Source of the DNA: Limonium bicolor
Taxonomy: Eukaryota > Streptophyta > Magnoliopsida > Caryophyllales > Plumbaginaceae
DNA: 64,000 nt
Direction: 5' to 3'
NCBI GenBank assembly: GCA_023374045.1
Contig: CM041776.1
Coordinates: 349,679,636 to 349,743,635, forward strand
Below are positions 23,550-35,829 of this stretch, piece after piece. Made by a program: the position numbers and the translations under genes. Under the pieces are notes generated by a model. That model was not told where the DNA came from. It did no database searches and saw only the letters and a list, made by a program, of their open reading frames with translations. How positions within the stretch are numbered: the stretch's first letter is position 1; each line of letters begins with the position of its first letter.

Positions 23550-26500
23550 TCATGTCGCACCTTTCTTGCGCTTCCCTCCTCTCTTCTTTCTTGGCGCGAC
23601 AGCACCATCAGCAGTAGCAGCAGCAGCACCAGAAGTAGTACCAGCAGTACTAGCAACAGCAGCAGCTTCAGTTTGCGAAGCTTGACTTGGACCGGCCTGT
23701 GCTGTTGATCCTTGCGTGGATCTCACTTCCCTCTGAGTAGGCCCCCCTTACAAGTCTTTATATTGTGGCCAAAAGTGCCACACTTGCTGCATTTTATTCT
23801 GATTGACCGTGGACCTTTTCTTTTCTCGTTCTCCTCCCTACGCCGGTTTCTAGCTGGCCTACCGATGCCCCTCTTCAGCGGTGGTGGCTGAATCTCAACT
23901 GTCTCCTCTGCCGTAGTAGGCCAAAATTCCTGAGAAGGCACGAGATTGATGTTGTGCTGATAACTAGCATGATAGGATCCAACTTTGAAGTATGGACTTA
24001 TGTATGCAATAGGATCCCCTCCAAATAGCTTTATGGCCTTGAATGCATGCCTGCAAGGAATGCCGGTATGCTGCCACCTTCCACATATGCACTCCATCTT
24101 TTCCAGATCAACAATCAAAGTTGCACTCCCGTCAAGTACTTCAAATTTTGACCGACCAGAAGGTCTTGCAAAGCAAGCTCTTGTCCTTTGATGCCTCTCC
24201 ACTGCTGTTAATCTCTTCAAAATTCCCGGGCAAATGCCATCCGCATCCCAACTGGCTGCAGCTTCCTTCCTTTCACAGTGTCTCAGCATTATTTGCGCTC
24301 GAATACCTACATTAAACACATTGTAAACTTCAATCAAATTGTACTATAGATAGTTATGCAAACATTAATGAGCTAATTCCACGAAAGTATATAGTACCTT
24401 CAAGCAGCACATGAATCGGCTTGGTTCTATGAACAGTTAGAGTAGCATTGAATCCTTCCACAAAATTTGATGTATTTTCAGCGCACTTTATCTGTAGAAC
24501 AATCAGGAAAAATAGTTCAGGAAATACATAATGAAATTTCATTTTTCAGATAACCAAGAGGAAAAAATGCATACCTCAGGATCAAATTTGTGTCTTGCCC
24601 AGCTCTCTAAAGGTATGTCATTAAGATAGTCATACGCCCCACTTTCCATTTCCTTTATCCGGTCCATTGCTTTTAGGAAACTGAATTCCGAAAATGCGTT
24701 TGTAGCAGACCAGAACGCTTGCCTTCAATTACATAAGAATTCAATATTATGAAATGGTTAAACCATCACTTTATGGTAATAAAGTATTATGAAAACCAAT
24801 AACTTACATCATTTTTGCCCCAGGAAAACTCTTCCGGAAATTCTGATACAAATGCCTGCAACAGAATCTCCTAGGGCTATTAGGAAACCATGTAGCCATT
24901 GCTTGATCTATCCCCTGTTGAAAAAGTACATGAAATGCTATTAGTTAAGTGCATGAAATGCCACTACAAATTTTATGAAAGTACATGAAATGCCACTACA
25001 ACTTTTACGAAAGTACATGAAATACCACTACAACTTTTACGAAGTACATGAAATGCCCCTGTAATTAGTATTTACAGAATGTGAGATCATACCTTCTGTC
25101 TGTCTAGATGAAAGTCCATGGCAGTGGCTCTCCCTCCCCAATCACTATCTTCAGACATTGGAAAAAATATTCCCATGTCAGTGTTCTCTCCTCACGAACA
25201 ACCGCATAAGCAAATGGAAAGATTTCTTGATTGGCGTCCAACGCCACTGCCGATAACAGCACACCACCATAATACCCTTTTAAATGACACCCGTCTATCC
25301 CTATCAACGGCCGGCATCCAGACATGAATCCCTGAACCAAACCGCCAAATGCAATGAAGCATTTTGTGAAAACATAAGGTGGTTCTCTGGGCACCGGGCA
25401 GTTTGTATAAGATCCAGGGTTTGTTTGACGTATGACATCAAGGTATTTTGGAATCAGCGCATAGGACTGCTCATGGCCACCTTCAAGTATGCACTTCAGT
25501 TGTTCTCGAACTTTGTAGCATACACCTTTTTTCACTTCCAAACCAAATCTTTCCATGCACAAAGTCTTTATGTTCGTCCCACTTAGGTTTGGATTAGCCT
25601 TTGCATCAGCCATTAGTTTTTGAGCCAACCAAGTGTACGAGGCCATGTTGTTTGTCGTCACCTTCTCACACATGCTCTCCTTCAATTCTTCGAATCTGCC
25701 AACTTCTCTTATCTGAAATCACGGACGCAGCAATCCTCCACTTGCATCCGGGGGCGGCGCACAATCCTCTAAATCTCCTGGGGTCTGTTTTCTGCCTCAC
25801 CAAATCAAATCCCTCTTGCACAGCATACTGCCTCAGCACTTCGTCAAAGTGATCTCTATCCATGAACAACATGCCCACCTCCAAGTTAACACCTCCAAAA
25901 TCTTCCTCCTTGTAGAATGAGCAAGTGCGCAAGATTTTGTTTATGCTTTCTTCCTCATCATCATCTACACCAGTCATTACCTTGTTAACATCAGTAGGGT
26001 CGTAGTCATACTCTTGATCCATTAATCCTACAACAACAGCTTCGTCTTCCATATTTGTGGTTGCCTCATCAACCGGATCATGCTCGAGAGAAGATGCGGA
26101 TTCTGATGATTCAGTCTCTATTGATGCTGTGACATGATCGTCTTCCTCAAAGTCACCATCATCCTCATCACTGGAAATAAGCATGAAGTCATCATCATCA
26201 GCTGGAGCTGCTGTAGCAGCAGCTCTTACAGGTCTTGATCTGCTGGTTGGTGGTGTATCGCCCGTGGACACTCCTTTCTCTTTTCTCTCCTTTAAGTAGT
26301 CTTGCAGTTTTCTTTTCTTCGGAGCATCTTTGGGCCTATAAAAGGTGACATGTATCAATGAAAATTGCAACAGTTTCATTAAACATCATAACCACAATGA
26401 AATGTACACAAACTACGTAAAAATACCTTTTACTTGATGACGATGCTCTAGCTTCTTTGTTGGCAGCTGGGTCAGATTCAGGATGTGCCGGTGGTTGTGC

Positions 26501-27310
26501 AGCCTCTTCATCAGCCGGTGGTTGTGCAGCTTCTTCATCAGCCGGTGGTTGTGCAGTTTCTTCATTGGCATCCGTTTGATTAATTGGATCATCGTCCGGG
26601 TTCACCTCATACCCAGGATCATTGGCATCCATACTTTGATCTACTTCCATGGGATCATTGTGCTGATTGTCTGGATGAACTGAGACTGTCGGTGGTGACA
26701 GAGACATCCTGCTGCCATCAGACGATGAAGAATCCCACTTATAGTTTGTCGTGGGATGAACAGTGGACTCGTCTACTATTGGGTCAATTGAAATGATATC
26801 AGACTTGATATTTTTTCTTGCTCGCCGAGGTCTATGTGAATCATCTTCATCATCGTCATCATCGTCTAACTCAACAGTGGGGGCTTCACCAGGTTCCTCA
26901 ACCTCCACACGACCATGATAGTTTCTACTTCCATCTGAGTCCTCATAATCATCAGATTCATCAGCCTCATCCTCACTTTCCAGACCTAGAGCGATTTTCA
27001 CAGCCTCACTGGGTTTAGTACTCTCCTCAATCACCACGGAAATTTCTGCCTCATTCCTGTTCTCAAACAATATTGCCTGAAGGCAATCATCATCATCGAT
27101 GACATATGTTTTCTGAGCTCGAGGACTATAATATTTGAACACCGGGTACTTGGGGGGACTGCATACTAGTTGCTTTTCAGCTTCGTGTATGACCGCCCTG
27201 ATGAACGTTACCATGTCAAGGTAGGGGGAATCCTCATCCCGTATCCTATAACTAAATGCTTCCTCCTTGTATTTCAATTCCACCCACAACCCCCCATGCC
27301 GTTTCACCAT
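23550..27310 (-). pseudogene. MULE transposase (mudrA-type), frameshifted
   Basis: Inferred exons on the minus strand: 27310-26427, 26335-25093, 24914-24808, 24722-24575, 24491-24398 and 24306-23550. Domain order: an N-terminal PB1-like region (MVKRHGGLWVELKYKEEAFS), an acidic linker with a three-fold AAQPPADE repeat (26486-26560), the MuDR DNA-binding zinc region (CAAPGCKWRIAASVI), the MULE transposase core (GIDGCHLKGYYGGVLLSAVA; CCRHLYQNFRKSFPGAK), a SWIM finger (CICGRWQHTGIPCRH), a CCHC knuckle (CSKCGTFGHNIKTC) and an Ala- and Lys-rich tail. Apparent one-base frameshifts lie near 25675 (after GEHV), near 25155 (after FFQCL) and in a G run near 23741-23746. The first exon starts at an acceptor directly before the ATG, so the 5' UTR has an intron. 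Three small frameshifts imply an inactive copy, unless they are assembly errors. Confidence 0.9.
24915..25092 (-). repeat. Transposase intron built from MULE terminal-repeat motifs
   Basis: The 178-bp intron separates FHLDRQK from GIDQAMATW. About 24925-25057 of it consists of five gtacatgaaatgcc-type units like those at 22500-22620. The GT (25092 side) and AG (24915 side) splice signals flank the repeat block. Confidence 0.82.
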
Positions 27311-28012
27311 CTGAAAATCAACAAAAACATGATCAGATGAGAGTGATACATGAACATAATAAGAAACCCACAAATCTTGATGATATAAGAGTGATACCGA
27401 AGGACATCATAAGAAACACTCAAAATACAAATTAGCGAACTATCCATAATCGCACCAAAACAGAAATGAACTCTGCACCAGTTTCACTGTTTAGAAAAAA
27501 AATGCCATTTCATAAGAAACCCACAAAATACTTCTTCACCAACTACCAAACTAACCAGCATATCGAGCAGAGTTGCACAAAAAAAAAAACAGGAGCGAAC
27601 TCTGTTTACACAACATGCGATTTTCTTGTTTAAGAAAACAAAATGCCACTTCGTAAATGGAAATAGAAGAAATTTCACAGAAAAGCCCTAACCCGCACTA
27701 CAATGGCGTGATTGTGAGAGAAAGGACGAAAGAAAGGAAATTTCACAAAGAAAACTCAACAATGGCGGACGTACTACAGTGATACTAGCCGACAACAATG
27801 GAGTACAAAATAGGAACCGCATACCTCCTCGCGCTTCACTTCACGCTTCACAGATTCGAAAGGTCGAGTCTTTGAACCAGTAGCAGTATGAATCTAGGGT
27901 TTGCGGTAAGGAAGATGAAGAATCGGGGAAGAAGGGAGTAGGAAGGGGGAGAAGAGAGAGACATGGAAGAGAGTGAGTTGCAGATCAAAAAAGCAAACGG
28001 TAGTGGAACAGT

Positions 28013-28190
28013 ACGTTTAGGGGCAAAGAGGACATTAAAAAAAAAACTGATTTCAGACGGAAAGTTAACGTCCGTCCAGGCGGAGGGGCATTTCATGAAC
28101 TTTTCGGAAAATATAGTGGCATTTCGTGACTTTTTTTTGTGGCATTTCATGAATTAGGCAAAAATATAGTGGCATTTCATGAAATTTCCC
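28013..28190. repeat. MULE right terminal inverted repeat
   Basis: Reverse complement of 22258-22437 with a few mismatches and short indels, mostly in the A/T runs. The transposase promoter must lie in or just inside it. Confidence 0.92.
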
Positions 28191-29245
28191 ATAAAAAAAA
28201 GTTAAGAACCCCAACATCTCCATTGCTCATGCTCGTATTGGATATCTAAAATTTTTGTTTCACACATTAATATAAAAATAATGTTAAGCATGTTTGCTCT
28301 TTAACATATAAGTTTGAGATAAAATGGTATGATAACCTTGCATCAATAATATGTGTATAGTGGTTAAGGTGACCTAGAGTAAAACATTAACCATTGCTAC
28401 CCTAATCTGGAAGGAGAAATGTTCTTTGGACCTTGTTCAACTTCGGTCCTAAAACACTACTAACCTATGAACTCGTTTTTGAGTTACATCGATGAAGTTA
28501 CCAGTCACAGCCCAACTATAAATACGGCCCAAGTGATAAATCGAAAACTGGAAAACGACGCGGAGCAGAGAAAATGTTAAACAGCAAGCCTGGCTTCACC
28601 GATGTAGGGTAGGGGGCCTCCTCCTTATGCATCCCCGTCGAGATCTTCCGGCAACTGTCTGGGCAGGGTCGACTGAATGCTCCTCAACTTCTGCCATAGC
28701 CCTCTAACGCTGCTCCTACTTTCTCTTCCTTGTCAGGCCCCCTCTTTGCTGTCTCCGGCACCTGGCCAGCTCCGTCCATCCCGTTTGAGCATCGCAACCC
28801 CCCTCCCCCCCTCCCTTTGGTTTGCCGCCACCAACACCTGCTCGCGCTTAGCTAACCGACCACGCCAGCTACGGTCACTGTAGAACCAGACGCATACTCT
28901 TCTCCGTTGTACATTTCACGCCATTATCGTTTTCACCAGAATTAACCGTACTGGGGGTGGGTTTCATCTGTTCTCGTTCTGGTTTCGTCACCGGCAACTA
29001 AATCCAATACTAGAAGGTGAAATAGTACTCATATATGTCTGTCCTGTAAGCAATTTTGCTTAAATTGTTTACAATATTTTTTCGGGGCAAAAATACCCTG
29101 ACATCCAGGGACCGTCCGTCCAGATAGCCATTTACAATAGTCTCTATATCCTCGGACCACCTGGCGACGGTAAATCCATCCGAGGAACCCTTACAACTTA
29201 CAAGCACCATGTTAGCGAACTCCTAAAGGATAGCAGTCACTTCCC
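28191..29245. other. Upstream region of the TBL gene
   Basis: AT-rich to about 28540, then a CT-rich, more GC-rich stretch (28600-28900). No gene is recognised. The stretch before 29246 should hold the TBL promoter and leader. Confidence 0.5.
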
Positions 29246-32200
29246 ATGGCAGCAAGGGATCATTATCTCCAACTCACGAAGAGGGTTGGTGGCCCCTCAA
29301 TCTCTCTCATATCCATCTTCTTTCTCACTTTCTTCTCCTTCGCCTGTTTCCTCGTCCTTTTCTCACCATCTCTCTTTAAGTCTTCTCTATCACCCACCAC
29401 ATTCAAGGGCTACGATTCCTTTAAATCTATTGAATCCCGAGAAAGAAGGAGCTCGAAGCCTTGTGATTTCTCCGACGGGGAATGGGTTTATGATCCAGTT
29501 GCTAGATCCAAACAATATGATCAAACTTGTAAGGAAATTTTCAAAGGTTGGAACTGTATGTCGAATAATAAAGTGAATGCTGAAGAAATCAATAAGTGGC
29601 GGTGGAAACCTAAACATTGTGCTCTCCCCGCTTTGGATCCGGCTCAATTTCTTCAGCGGTTTAGGAACACCCGTATAGGTACTGCCGCTCTGTTTTACCG
29701 GTTTTTCTCTTTGACCGCTTGCATCAGTGTATTTCTGTTTGATCGATCGCTTCTTTCCTATGACTTTGAACTTTCCTTTTGGTATCAGACTCTTTCCGAA
29801 CTTGCTAGTTGATTTGATTCATTTGATTATTGTGCTTACTCAATGTGAGTCAGTTTTGTGGTTATAATATTGATATTAAACTTCTGGCAAAGGGAAGGCT
29901 GAATTAGTCTTGAAATATGATTTGTTGCAAATTAATGTAATGACTAGGTAGGATCGAATCTCTTGGCTTTCTAAGATGACGATCGAAGAACGAATCTCTA
30001 ATCACCATCGTTTCTTCAAATGCTGCCTGATGTATTGAGATTCCTTGTGCTACTGAGTCATGATCAAAGATAAAATGAGTTGGAATCCTTTTTTTATTTA
30101 TGTTGACTTGAACTGATAAAGGCATGAGATGAAAGGTGATGTTATGAGGGCCGCTTTCTGATCCTTTCAATCAAGCGATAGAGGCAGAGGCTTTACTTCA
30201 ATCGATGTAGAGGTCTAATCCAACGGTTCATAAGAGTCATATTGTATATGGTCAAGACCTAAGTTTACTGAAACTATGCAACAAATATTGCAACTTCCTT
30301 ATGTTAACTCACAGTCTATGCTTTTTTGATGGCATTTGAGCAGCCATGAAAGCAAATGTTTTGGTGGTTCATTGTCTTCCTTTTGCTAGCCAATAGTATA
30401 TACCTATCTTGGTCCTGGAAATGGGCATCATTGTTTATTGCTTTCCTTACTTGTTGCAGTTACAGATGATGATAATGAGTATTCTGCAGAGAGCGAGCTA
30501 TAACCTATGTATTATTTGTGGTGCAGGATTTGTTGGTGATTCATTGAACCGAAATATGTTTGTTTCGCTATTTTGCACTTTGCGGCAGATATCAAATGAT
30601 ATAAAGAAGTGGCGTCCGGTGAAGGCTGACCGTGGATTTACGTTTCTAAAGTACAATCTCACTATTGCCTACCACCGGACAAATTTGTTAGCAAGATATG
30701 GTAGGTAAGGTGTGGTTTTGTCCTCTCTGATACTGGATGTTGACCTATGTATTCTGGAACCCTTCTTGGTATTTCATTTTTCCTTCACCGCAAGTGGTGT
30801 CTAGAACTAGGAAAGTATCTTTCTGTGGTTTTGTATTACTTTCATCTGGATATTCTTTTTTTGTGAATGGAGGAGTGGCTGTGAGCAATATATTTCAGCT
30901 GATTGGTTGACCGTGTGATTTCATATGCGTGCTATCTATTATGGAAACCTCCTTCATATGTCACACAATTGGAATCTCATGGCTTGCATTGCCTGTCGTA
31001 GCCTTCTTAGCTTCTACCTAGGTTTCTAATTGGTCTGTGCTCGTATCCGTAAATGTAGGAATGTGATATCAAGTGCGTACTCTGTAAGTCCTAGGTTAAT
31101 GCACTAGACTTCAGTTGTGTTTTTTCTTTACAAGAATCATGGGATCGGTGTATTCTGGATAACTTGAGTGGACCTGGAGCTGGTGAATTGATCAATTGGA
31201 CGACCACATGATTGACAATTTTATGAGTGGATCAGGATTTGCTAGTAATTTTACCTGCGTCCACAAGAAAACAGGTGGCAGATGTACGGAAAAGTTAAGA
31301 CTATGGTTCTGCCACTGACATCATGTAAACCCAAAAGAAAAGTTTAAGACCTTGGAAAGCTAACCTAGTATTTTCGCTGTAACAACTTGGTTCAAGATCA
31401 TTGTTTGTGGATTTTGCGTATCTGGTTGTAAATATCCTTCCCTTTATGATGATTTGTTGGTGAAGGTGCATGTTGGAAGTCATTGCTCTTATGTAGACAT
31501 TGTGTTGTGATTTGGCCTAATAAGGATATCCTTTAAAATAGGTGGTCTGCTAACCCTAAAGGAGGGGTACTAGAATCTCTTGGATACAAAGAAGGCTATA
31601 GAGTTGATGTTGATGATCCTGACAGTACATGGGCAGAGGCTCCTGGCTTTCATGACATCATCATTTTTAATACTGGACACTGGTAATACCACTCCTGCAG
31701 TTATTTCCTCTTACTTCTCCAGCTGGTTTTATATTATGCCATCGCAAATGTAACCATAATTGATGGACGTGGTGTTTCATTTTGCTTTTAATAGGTGGTG
31801 GGCACCTGCAAAGTTTGATCCAGTGAGATCACCCATGCTGTTTTTTGAGAAGGGAGTACCTGTTGTACCCCCAAGGTCTACTGATGATGGCCTTGACATG
31901 GTTCTGCACCACATGGTGAGGCACTAACTTATCAATGTTGATGCTTTTGAGGTGATGTATGTTATATGTAATTTATGATGTTATTAATACATGGAATATG
32001 GAGGCATATCCAATATTATGTTAGTGGAATCAATTTCCAGTAAAATGACCTAAGTGGTTAACTTATGCAGTCTTCTATTGGAGGAATTCTTTCACAGACT
32101 AGACTATTGCTTAAATAACTTATTATGACTAACTATAGCTTTGTTCTTCAAGGCCGCTTACTTTGTGATATTTGGGATTTGACTCCAAGGAACACGTTTC

Positions 32201-33695
32201 TTGATATTTTTGAGAGTTTATTCATTTACTACCCTTTGACATCATAAGAGATCTCCCCTACCCTAATTTGTGGCCATGGTCTAAGACCCTATGTGTGAGA
32301 TGAAACCTTACCGTTTCATCCAGGCTCTTGACAATTACTAAACCGTAAATGTTACTCAGGGTGATCGTCCAATGTGAGGATGATGTCAAGTGCCAGACTT
32401 TAATTCATTAATGCATGGCCTTAAAATGAGTGTGTAAACACTTTCCTAGATGATCAGAATTTTGATTGAGGTAAAAATGAAGAAATTAAACATAAGCTTT
32501 CAAACTTACAAGCCTTCCTTTGAAGAAAATTCAACAATGCTGTATCTCTATGTTGTATTGGGTTAATTGTTTTATTTTTTGCTATCAAAGTATTGAAAAC
32601 ATACATGGATATGTAGCTTCATGAAATGGCTTACCCTGAGACTCTTATAGTATGTTTTGATCGACGTACACAGTTAACAGGGTGTAGAACTCGTTTCACC
32701 TTATATGCAGTGGCGGAGGCAGGCTTTGCCTGGAGGGAGCAAAACACCCCCTAACTTTGTTAAATTACATAAATTTGTAGTGTAAAAATTTTATTTTTTA
32801 GAAAAATTTAATAAAAACACCCCCTAATTTTTTATAATTTTATCTTTGACCCCCTCAACTTGTATTTCTGGCTCCGCCCCTGCTTATATGAAGACAAAGA
32901 TCCGAGATTAAACGAGGTCAATGTAAAACCGAGATTCATCACGATTAGCTTGTTTTAATTAACCACTAGTTTGTGGGGGTGTAGAGAGGCTAATAGAGTT
33001 TGCTGAAAGTTTGAGTATTTCTTCCCAACTCTATATCCTCTTTTATTTTGACAGAAGGTAAAAAACGAGAGTTAAACTCATTCACCTAGTTTTGCATAAC
33101 CTAGCAAATAATATGTAACTTATCATACTTTGGTGTCAGATATCATATGTGAAGAAGAAAATGAAGCCAGGTAGCACTGTTATTTTTCGGACACAGTCAG
33201 CTAGACACTTTGAAGGAGGTGATTGGAACGAAGGTGGATCTTGTCAGCGTCTTCAGCCTATGATGAGGCAGGAAGTAAGTCTTTTACCTACGTGAAAAAG
33301 TAGGAGTCCTGTAGATATCAGTGCATTATTCTTGTTCCTTGGCTCATACCAACCAATGTTAGGAAACAAAGCTTCTGCTGATGTGTTTGTAAACATCGGT
33401 GGTCCTTTGTCAGGCTGAAGAACTATTTGCAGTGGAGCGGAATGGAACAAATGTTGAAACTCGCCTGGCAAATCAACATTTGCACAAGGCTCTCAATGGC
33501 TCAAGCTTCTATATTTTGGACATAACGAAGATGAGTGAAGTTAGGGCGGATGCCCACCCGGCTGGAGCAGGTGGAAAGAAGCACGATGATTGCATGCATT
33601 GGTGCTTGCCAGGAGTCCCTGACACATGGAATGATATGCTCGTTGCTATCTTGCACAATCGATGCTCGAAGCTGATAGTGTTTCCTTGTCTTTAA
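29246..33695 (+). CDS. TBL: Trichome birefringence-like polysaccharide O-acetyltransferase (TBL12/TBL13 type)
   Basis: Six exons join in phase: 29246-29678, 30527-30704, 31542-31682, 31795-31915, 33140-33274 and 33414-33695, giving 429 residues. A signal anchor (about residues 19-40) makes it a type II Golgi membrane protein. The TBL domain follows ([25 protein letters not shown]) and then the PC-esterase domain. The catalytic Ser lies in GDSLNRN (GDS 148-150) and the second motif in [11 protein letters not shown], with Asp395 and His398 as the DxxH pair. TBL proteins add O-acetyl groups to cell-wall polymers such as xylan, mannan or pectin; the substrate of this subgroup is not evident from sequence. 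The blocks [37 protein letters not shown] and [21 protein letters not shown] point to TBL12/13, from memory. All splice sites are GT-AG and no break is seen, so it is probably active. Intron 4 carries a hAT MITE. Confidence 0.95.
32708..32882. mobile_element. hAT-type MITE in intron 4 of the TBL gene
   Basis: 175 bp with imperfect inverted ends (CAGTGGCGGAGGCAG and the complement of CTGGCTCCGCCCCTG), flanked by the perfect 8-bp duplication CTTATATG at 32700-32707 and 32883-32890. The CAGTGGCGGAG end and 8-bp duplication are typical of plant hAT MITEs. Confidence 0.93.
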
Positions 33696-34272
33696 CCCCC
33701 TGCGTTTATTTAATCTGCTTGATTTGCTCGTTTTCAGTTAGGCTTTGGGAATGGTCATCCAACGCAGAACAACTTGCGTCGATGTGTGTGGACGATTTTA
33801 TTATTATTATTTTTAATCTAGGGCTTGTGCATTCTATAGTGTCAGTTCAGTGGGTAGGCGAGAAGAGAGTGCTCTGACTTAGCTATGCACTTTGAATTAT
33901 CCAGTTGATTGGATGCAAAGGGGGGTTGATGGCTGGTGAAATCGTGTCATTCAATCTGAACAATATCGGCAAATCATCAAAAGGGTGGTTATTGTATCTT
34001 GAGAAAAATCTGTGCTTGGGAAATGAAGAAGCTTGTCCCTTTTCTGGTACAAGAAGCTTGCCCTTTGATTAATCATAAATGGAATTCAATCTTATTTACT
34101 TGACAGATGCTTCGGACAATCATGTATGTATAAGCATAGAATTTTTGAGTTCTTTTAGGGACGCTTAAAACATGTAAGGAATGATGTGTTCACGGTTAGT
34201 ATACATGTGTGTATGTATACATTATGTTGTGATATATGAAGGTTATGATGGCGGAACAACAGGGTACCCGAA
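33696..34272. other. 3' flank of the TBL gene
   Basis: Probable 3' UTR and downstream DNA; no other gene is seen. It ends in GTACCCGAA (34264-34272), the left target duplication of the next element. Confidence 0.5.
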
Positions 34273-35613
34273 CGCAAATTCTGGTGTGCGGGACGCCCGC
34301 GTAGAGATAGGAATAGTCCATTGATTAGGCAGTCTGGTCAGCTGTTGACTGGATTATTTTGTTGACTGGGCTGTCTTTTTATCATATTAACTTTAAATAG
34401 TTATAACTTTTAATATATAAGTCCAAATGAAAAAAATTATATCATTGTTCACCTAAATTCAAGCTCTTCAAAACAAGACCAGACATGAATATGTTTTAAC
34501 AACTTTGAAAAAAAATTATTTTTACATGTATATGATGATATACTAAATCATAAAATAATTCATTAATTTTGATATTCTGATTCACTAAAATTGATATTAT
34601 GACATTAACTAATGAGTGGTGAATTATATAACAAACTTTAGAATCGATAAAAATCATTATATTTTGTAGTGTATTATTATTGTTGTATGGTGTATTTTAA
34701 ACCTTATATGGTGAATCATTTTTTTCTTACATACCAAATATTGTTTTGTGTTGTACTATTGTTTAAAATTGTTATTTTTATATGTTACTGATGATACACT
34801 AAAATGATTTTATGATTCATTAAATTGATATTATGATTAATTTACTAATAAGTGGGAAATTATATAACAAACTTCGGAACCGAAAGATTATTATTGTTTT
34901 GTAGTTATTATTGTTGTTTGGTGTATTTTAAACCTTATATGGTGAATCATGTCTTCTTACGTACCAAATATTGTTTTGTTTGTATTATTGTTTAAATTTT
35001 TTATTTTTACATGTATACGATGATACACTAAAATCATAATATGATTCATTAGTTTTGATATTATGATTCATTAAAATTGAATTATGATTTACTAACTAAT
35101 AAGTGGTGAATTAGATAACAAACTTCAGAACCGATAAAATCATTATTATTTTGTAATGTATTATTATTGTTTCATGGTGTATTATTATTATTTATATAAT
35201 GTATTTTAAGTCATGTGGTTGATCATCTATCTTCTTGACATACCAACTTTAAAACAAATAATGAATTATTATTGTTTTGTAGTGTATTATTATTGGTGTA
35301 TGATGTATTTTAAACTGTATATGGTGAATCATATATGATTGATATCTACATATATACATGTAAATAATATAAAATTTTAAAGTTGTCAAAACATATCCAT
35401 GTATGGTCTTGTTTTGAAGAGCTTGAATTTAGATGAACAATGATATAATTTTTTTTCATTTTGGACTTATATTTTAAAAGTTACAACCAATTAAAGTTAA
35501 TATAATAAATGATAGTCCAGTCAGCAAAACAATCCAGTCAGCAGCTGACTGGACTGCCAAATAGACAGACCGCACAAACCTGTACGCGACCAATCCGCAC
35601 AATCGATCGTCTG
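34273..35613. mobile_element. Long-TIR non-autonomous Mutator-like element, copy 1
   Basis: 1341 bp flanked by the perfect 9-bp duplication GTACCCGAA (34264-34272 and 35614-35622). The arms of about 180 bp pair: the left arm includes ggcagtctggtcagctg from 34329 and the right arm ends cagctgactggactgcc at 35558. Outer tips of about 55 bp are GC-richer and pair only partly. The interior is AT-rich with about three tandem copies of a 230-250 bp unit (recognisable by gatgatacactaaaa and gtgtattattattg). No ORF of note. The family is assigned by the 9-bp duplication and long TIRs. Confidence 0.88.
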
Positions 35614-35829
35614 GTACCCGAAATGATAATCAATTTAAATAGATTCTTGTACATTATACAGCTAAAAAAAGAGCAAATTGGATTTCATCCAGTGACGGGC
35701 CACTGTTCCTTTCCGCCGGCAGTCATCAGTACAAATCAGAGACAAACCGAAGTAAGAAGCGTTAGATTGATATACAAGCCGAAGAAGAAATTGCAATCCA
35801 AGAAAGAGAATTGGCATCTCACGCAAAAA

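Larger units (their letters stand above)
22258..28190 (-). mobile_element. Mutator-like element (MULE) with long TIRs and two convergent genes
   Basis: 5.9 kb bounded by inverted repeats of about 178 bp that are more than 90% identical by eye, both starting GGGAAATTTCATGAAATGCC. They are flanked by ATAAAAAA on each side (22250-22257 and 28191-28198), an 8-9 bp Mutator-size but low-complexity duplication. Inside are a mudrA-type transposase gene on the minus strand and a small GRF zinc-finger gene on the plus strand, tail to tail. The TIR word catgaaatgcc recurs in subterminal repeats and in a transposase intron. Confidence 0.93.
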
